Shown: one piece after another, positions 59,138-64,000 of the stretch
How positions within the stretch are numbered: the first letter of the stretch is position 1
Layout of the letters: each line of letters starts with the position of its first letter
Assembly (NCBI GenBank): GCA_022605405.1
Contig: JABYQQ010000013.1
Location: 930,001-994,000, forward strand
Length of the DNA: 64,000 nucleotides
Direction: 5' to 3'
From: Earliella scabrosa
Lineage: Eukaryota; Basidiomycota; Agaricomycetes; Polyporales; Polyporaceae
Made by a program: the position numbers and the translations under genes
The notes under the pieces: generated by a model
Told to the model about the DNA's origin: nothing
What the model saw: only the letters and a program-made list of their open reading frames with translations
The model's database searches: none

Positions 59138-61238
59138 ATGAACAGGGTAGAATTCCATTCATACACCATGCCTGCATGCTCCATGGTATTGACAATCTGC
59201 ACACAGGATCTATCGTCCATCACAGATGATGCTACTACGCTTGCCGCCGATATACGATTTCTATCTTCCCTCCTGGCTGGCACGCAAGATCCTGGAGCGA
59301 TTCCTTCATCCACCTTGCTGGATACAAGTCGGCCTCTCGTTCACCTAGCCAACTTGCTTGCCATTCGAAGTGAATGGAACCTTGCAGTAACCGGGTCCAT
59401 CCACAAAGACGGCGCCGATATGGCTATCGTGTACTCAGCATGGCAGCGGCACGAGAGCTCTGGCGGTCTGCCTGCAGCCGCACTGCCCACTTCGATTAGC
59501 CTCAGACGTAGCGCGATGTCGGTGGAAGCAGTGAAGATTGCGAATGCGTAAATGATGGTGGGGGTTATTATTTTATCCAACAGGCTGACCAAGTCTGGCG
59601 AAAGGCGCGAGACACCTTGCCTCAAAGAGCACGCCGAGGACCTCCTTCAACTCATACATCTGGCAAGAATGGGGCTTATAGACGAAGACCATGTACGTCG
59701 TAGTATCAAACGCATACATTCAGGGCCGTGTATCAGGCTGACGTATGCCAATTGATGGATGGATGCCTGTGGCCCGGGGCCGGGTAGGCGCATAGATGGA
59801 TTGTCTCTCGCTCATGGAGGAAACTACGGACACGGCTCGGCAGAATCCATACGCAGTGGGAACCCAATTTGCTGGCGCGCATGAAGGCATGGAGACCCCA
59901 ACTGGGCGAGTCGATCACCGGAGTTGTCAAGGCCTCCGATAATTTACTGGCGATTGTCCGACCATACGGCATCACCCCTACGAAGACCACCGCTCAAGGT
60001 GCATTGTGTCCCATCGATCGTCACACTGCGCCGCTCTGGGTCAACTGTGCGGCGGAGATCCTCGCTGGTATACATGGCGCATTCTACTACAACTTGAAAG
60101 ACGTCGGCACGAACGCCCACACCGCAGAAGGAGACAACACCGTATGGCGTCCATACGACGATCAACACATGGAGAGCAAGTTATCAGACGACGGCATTCA
60201 GGGCATCGACGCACAGTTGCGGAAACTCCCAGTCATCTTGCTGCAGCCGGCGGTGAAAGTCTTGTTTACGCAATCGTCGCTCTCGGAGTATTTAATGCCG
60301 CTTGGTACGTGCAGTCCGATATTCATTGATATATGGGAAGGTTGAGGCGGGGAATGCAGGGGACAATGCGCCAGATGGCTCTGAATTGCCGGGTCGAGAA
60401 GGAGCATATGAGCTCGTCGATGAGGATGCAGGTAACATAGCCCTTCCCTTGCTGACCATGCTCGCTCTGATGCTGGTGCAGAGTTCCTGGTTCCCGATTC
60501 GGATAGCGTATTCCGCTATTTGGAAACACTGACAGCATGGTCAGCAGCTATCGGGCACATGTTCTCGCCTGGTATTCTCGACAGCCTGCGCGACTGTCGA
60601 GCCACTTTGATCCAACTTCAGGCGGACAGCTCTCATCGGGCGGAGACAGGAGAATGTTATGAACGGATAAGGGATGCAATCAGAACGTCCGAGGGGTCGG
60701 ACAAGATGCGTAGAGCTGCACAGCAGTGCCTCGAGGGCAGGATGGTCAACATCAAGGATCACAAATGTCATACGCACGCAGAGGCAGGACTCATGGCATT
60801 GGCCAGCGACGCTCTAGGTCGGGATACAGATCCGTGCTTCCTTGATGACATTGTGAGATTGCAAGAGGTATACTAGCGTGATCGTACTCACCCTGCTAGC
60901 AGCTGAATGGCCGCCAATTAACGATCGGACTCGCCCAGAGATGCTGTTCTCTGTGTTCGACGCTTGGCGAGTTGTTAGACGGAGATGATTCTCGGACGCT
61001 TCGTAAGTGAAATACGCTTTGGAAACGTCCAGTACTCTTCATGGTGTTCTTCATGTGATGAGCAGGTTCTCTCTTGCCTGGTACACACGCAATTGTACTA
61101 CCTTGGAATCCACCTAGCTTTGGCCTTCCTCTCGGCGTTCTCGAAGCCCTTCGAGAGACACTGGAAGACGCCGTGGTTGAGTGGGCCTGCCAGCAAGCCC
61201 ATGACATGAACGAGGAGGAGGCGAAGCCTATGTCGTAG
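59138..61238 (+). CDS. OTT_1508-like deaminase-fold protein
   Basis: The C-terminal half fits the OTT_1508-like branch of the nucleotide/nucleic-acid deaminase superfamily. The zinc-site motifs are THAEAGLMALASDALG (HAE) and, after an intron, LTIGLAQRCCSLCSTLGELL (CCxxC). The tail reads LPGTHAIVLPWNPPSFGLPL, a recurring ending of fungal members, and the protein ends NEEEAKPMS. The N-terminal region (LVHLANLLAIRSEWNLAVTG, HAEDLLQLIHLARMGLIDED, RLGRIHTQWEPNLLARMKAW) has no known fold. Introns lie near 59549, 59693, 60304, 60435, 60868 (only about 35 bases) and 61001. The zinc ligands appear intact, so activity is possible, but no substrate is known. It follows the C1-finger gene by 225 bases, same strand. 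Confidence 0.75.
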
Positions 61239-61303
61239 TCTATCGCATGGCAAGGATTGATCCCCAAACATACTGTCAGAGGTGTTGTATGGACCTCGCG
61301 AAT

Positions 61304-61681
61304 CTACAGCTCCTTTCTATGTGCCGTATGACGCCTATCTTTGGATCCGTCAGTCACGATGCGGACGCCTAGGAATAAACCTATAGCTGAGATTCCCAGA
61401 ATCACGATGAGGGAGACGATGCGTAGAGCCCATTCCCTCGCAGGGAACCAGGAATGTATGGGACTTGATTCATTGAAGAAGGGCTGTGAAGAATAATCTC
61501 AGAAAACAGTGCACTACGTGATCAGTCGTATAGCTCACCAGCAACAATGTCCAGAAGGTGTAGTACAGAAAGGTGACACCTGCAACGAGGAGCATGAGAC
61601 TGCCGCAGGCTTTGTCGCTCAATGCCTGTGACAAGAGTTGTAGCGTGAAAGTTGAATCCGATATCAAATGGCGCTCACCAT
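61304..61681 (-). CDS. DPM2: dolichol-phosphate mannosyltransferase subunit 2
   Basis: This small ER membrane protein stabilises the Dpm1/Dpm3 enzyme that makes dolichol-phosphate mannose for N-glycans, O-mannosylation and GPI anchors. Two transmembrane helices are visible: GSLMLLVAGVTFLYYTFWTL and ALRIVSLIVILGISAIGLFL. They are joined by PFFNESSPIHSWFPAREW. The C-terminus is basic, RRHTAHRKEL. The first protein exon begins right after an ACAG acceptor with GCATTGAGCGAC (ALSDKACG). The preceding ATG at 61679-61681 is followed at once by GTGAGC, so the first coding exon is the start codon alone. The length, about 87 residues, fits the family. It is divergent with OST3. Confidence 0.88.
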
Positions 61682-61869
61682 AGCCAAGTAAGCACTCGAT
61701 CAGCCCATGAAGGCTTTAACCACTGGATGTGGCTGGTGGGGTATCGGGCAAGCAGTACAGGCGCCTGTACGCGCTTGAGCGCGCAGCTGGCGCGCAGTGG
61801 GACACGTCGCGTCGCGCCCGCGCAACTACGTGGTGGCTGCTCAAGCTTGTCTCCGTTCACTCCTCAGCC
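61682..61869. promoter_or_regulatory. divergent promoter, DPM2 and OST3
   Basis: 188 bases separate the start codons of two ER glycosylation genes. The sequence is GC-rich with repeated GCGC motifs (61767-61797). No TATA box was recognised. Confidence 0.5.
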
Positions 61870-63081
61870 ATGCTGCTGCTGCCCTTCCTCGCTCTTTTGT
61901 CTCTTCCTTTCTGTCTGGCAGCATCTGTAGAGTCTGTCCACGAAAAGCTCGTCAAGCTTGCCGCCGTCAACAATGGTCTCATCAAGCTGGACGACGCGAC
62001 CTACAACCTCTTGACGCACCCCAAGCGTACCTGGTCGGCTAGCGTCCACTTCACCGCGCTGGACCCCAGGAGGAGATGCGCACCTTGCAAGTGAGCTTGC
62101 TTCCACATAATAGCGACTCTAGTCACGAACGGCATGCAGGGAGTTCGACCCTTCGTTCACAGCGGTCGCGAAGTCATGGACCCAGGTCCCCACTGCTGAC
62201 CGGGACACCCATTTCTTTGCCACGGCAGACTTTGATAACACCATGGGGACCTTCCAGAAGGTGCGCAACATGCTTGCTAGTGTCATAAACTCACGGTCTC
62301 ATCGCTACATTCCAGCTCGGGATGCAATCCGCTCCCGTAGTACACATCTACCTCCCCACCGACGGCCCCCGCCGGCCAGCGAGTGGACGCAACGCACCCA
62401 TCGTATATGACTTCTCCAAGTACGTCTCACCCTCATCTCATAGTCCTGTACGTTCCAACGTCCCGTGTACAGTGGCTTCGATGCTGGTCCGCTCGCAGAG
62501 CAGCTCTCACAATACACCCCCGTCCGTATCCCGTACAAGGCCCCAATTGACTGGTCCAAGTACGGCACTGCGATCGGCTTTGGGATGATCCTCCTCTCCG
62601 GCGTCCGCCTCTTCCTCCCCATCCTCCGCTCGCGCTGGGCATGGGCTGCCGGTATCGTGCTTACCTCGCTTGTCATGACCTCTGGCTTCATGTTCGTCCG
62701 CATTCGTGGCATGCCCCAGATCGGCGCGAACGGCCAGTGGATTGCGCCCGGTTTCCAGAGCCAATTCGGCCAGGAGGTCCAAGTTGTCTCATTCATCTGT
62801 GAGTACTCACCTTCCGCTTTGGTGCAGCATGTTGACACCCCCGTCAGATGGCCTGCTCGCGTCGTCATTCCTCATGCTTACCCTGGTCACGCCGTATCAG
62901 ACGCATCCCGCCAGGCAGCGGCTGCAGGTCTACCTGTGGTCCGGAGTCATTCTTGTCATGTTCTCGGTCCTCATCTCTCTCTTCCGCGTGAAGAACAGGA
63001 GTACGTCCGCCTGCCGTGCTTCAGCTCCCCCTCATACTGACAGGTCCTCCGCCAGGCTACCCATTCAAGCTCCTCTTGTAG
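61870..63081 (+). CDS. OST3: oligosaccharyltransferase subunit OST3/OST6
   Basis: This is a membrane subunit of the ER oligosaccharyltransferase with a lumenal thioredoxin fold that holds substrate cysteines during N-glycosylation. A signal peptide begins MLLLPFLALLSLPFCLAA. The thioredoxin domain has SASVHFTALDPRRRCAPCKE, with CAPC as the redox CxxC, and TQVPTADRDTHFFATADFD, then SAPVVHIYLPTDG. Four C-terminal helices follow, for example AIGFGMILLSGVRLFLPIL and WAAGIVLTSLVMTSGFMFV. The stretch IRGMPQIGANGQWIAPGFQS between helices is typical. The end reads SLFRVKNR then GYPFKLLL. The first intron donor, inside the codon after CAPC, keeps KEFDPSF in frame. Confidence 0.92.
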
Positions 63082-63274
63082 GTACCGCTGCGCATGTAAA
63101 AAGATTGTTCGGAATATCTACTATCTACTATTGCATGGTGATGTATGAGGACGTGTGCTGGAGCATTCATAATAGCGTAACCTGTCCAAACCAATGCAAG
63201 AATATCGATACAGACGGGAAGAGTATCGCAGACGCCTCGCAAGCAATGAGACAAAATGTAGGTACGCAGTCTAA

Positions 63275-64000
63275 CTAGGCGGCACCTTCCTGCTGGAAGA
63301 CATCAACGTACCGACTCCGAATGTTCTTCTTCGCAACCCCACCTCTCGCACGACCAACAGGGGGGCCATTGCCGGGAGGCGGGGGCGTAGCAGAAGGAGG
63401 CAACGGTGACGGCGGTGCCGACAACCCCTCCGCGTCACTCGGTACAAGGTTTGACCGGGCTCGAGTGGGTGGTCTGCGAGGCGGCTCGGTGCTCAAGTCG
63501 ATCGGATGCGCAGTCGCAGGTCGTGGCGGTGCGCCAAGGGGCGAAGGCGGAGGCATGGCTCCGAGTTGCCTGCCCGGTGACGCCGTCTGCGCTCGGGGAG
63601 GGGGAGGGGGAGGAGTTGGCTTCGCAGCTTCTGCTCCAGCCTAATCGCCCTCATCAGACTGAGCTTCATGAAAGACATAGTATCATCACGTACAGTCTTG
63701 TTGACCCATCGCTTCAGTTCCTTGTCGTAGTAGAATGAGGACTCCTCTCCTAGGTTCGCCTTCACCGGTGCAGGGGAAGTGGAATCCGAGCGCTTCCAGA
63801 ACCGACTCAGCCATCCGCTGGACGCGGTCTGCTTCATGTCTCCTAACATTCAAATATTAGCCATAGATTGAAACCATTACTGCGTGCACGTACCTGGTTT
63901 CTCAGCTACCGCAGCTTTCGGCTTCTCCTCCTTCGCCGCTGGGGTCCCCTTGCCAGCATCGCCGTTGACGGGCGTATCCTTCCTCTTGTGTGACGAGTTC
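63275..64000 (-). CDS. SEC16: COPII scaffold SEC16, C-terminal part (partial)
   Basis: The gene enters from the right edge; only its 3' end is inside. Sec16 organises ER exit sites and binds COPII coat proteins. The diagnostic segment is GWLSRFWKRSDSTSPAPVKA followed by NLGEESSFYYDKELKRWVNK, the conserved piece of the C-terminal region. Upstream sequence is Lys/Glu/Ala-rich (KGTPAAKEEKPKAAVAEKPG). An intron (about 63640-63700) precedes a Pro-rich tail (PRPATAHPIDLSTEPPRRPP), which ends RSRYVDVFQQEGAA. Another short intron is near 63840-63890. The position beside OST3 and DPM2 makes a run of secretory-pathway genes. Confidence 0.85.

Noticed and set aside
1..64000. tRNA genes, CRISPR arrays, complete transposons
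   Set aside because: No cloverleaf-compatible A/B box pair, spaced direct repeats, transposase or reverse transcriptase was recognised by eye. A dedicated scan (tRNAscan, repeat library) was not possible here.

Overview
The window looks like nuclear DNA of a basidiomycete fungus, most likely an Agaricomycete. Genes are dense and cut by many short GT..AG introns of about 35-70 bases. Several families are typical of this group: DUF6533 membrane proteins, a MYND protein, an alpha-1,3-glucan synthase and an OTT_1508-like deaminase. Species cannot be fixed from sequence alone. I see no rRNA, tRNA, CRISPR array or intact transposon. Coordinates are genomic spans from start codon to stop codon, introns included; exon joins were read by eye.

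Left part (1-9.4 kb): two tandem copies of a DUF6533 membrane-protein gene, the first apparently broken (1032-2632) and the second largely intact (3871-5487). A membrane-anchored MYND zinc-finger gene (minus) and a cysteine-motif protein with a putative DNA-binding role (minus) follow. Middle left (9.4-26.6 kb): a long-chain-base (sphingosine) kinase (plus) shares a palindrome-rich divergent promoter with the cysteine-motif gene. An 8-kb alpha-1,3-glucan synthase gene (minus) is separated by a 2.7-kb non-coding stretch from a divergently transcribed STE11-type MAPKKK (plus).

Middle (26.7-38 kb): four minus-strand genes: TRM1 tRNA methyltransferase, a ferric-reductase-like flavocytochrome with a long insertion, the ATX1 copper chaperone and an L-type (MUP1-like) amino-acid permease. 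The reductase and copper chaperone are plausible partners in metal handling.

Middle right (38.3-50.4 kb): a block rich in nucleic-acid processing genes: exosome subunits MTR3 and RRP4, an NSRP1-like splicing regulator, a solo RRM protein related to the N-terminus of cyclophilin E, and TAF13. Between them lie a divergent kinase-like gene and mitochondrial dihydroorotate dehydrogenase; a DUF4211 protein closes the block.

Right part (50.8-64 kb): a very large protein with zinc fingers of C1 type and no recognised catalytic domain, then an OTT_1508-like deaminase. Last come three secretory-pathway genes: DPM2 and OST3, divergent with 188 bases between start codons, and the C-terminal part of SEC16, which runs off the window end.

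The least understood items are the C1-finger giant, the deaminase beside it, the disrupted tandem DUF6533 copy, the palindrome cluster at 9421-9535, and two genes (ATX1, DPM2) whose first coding exon seems to be the ATG alone.
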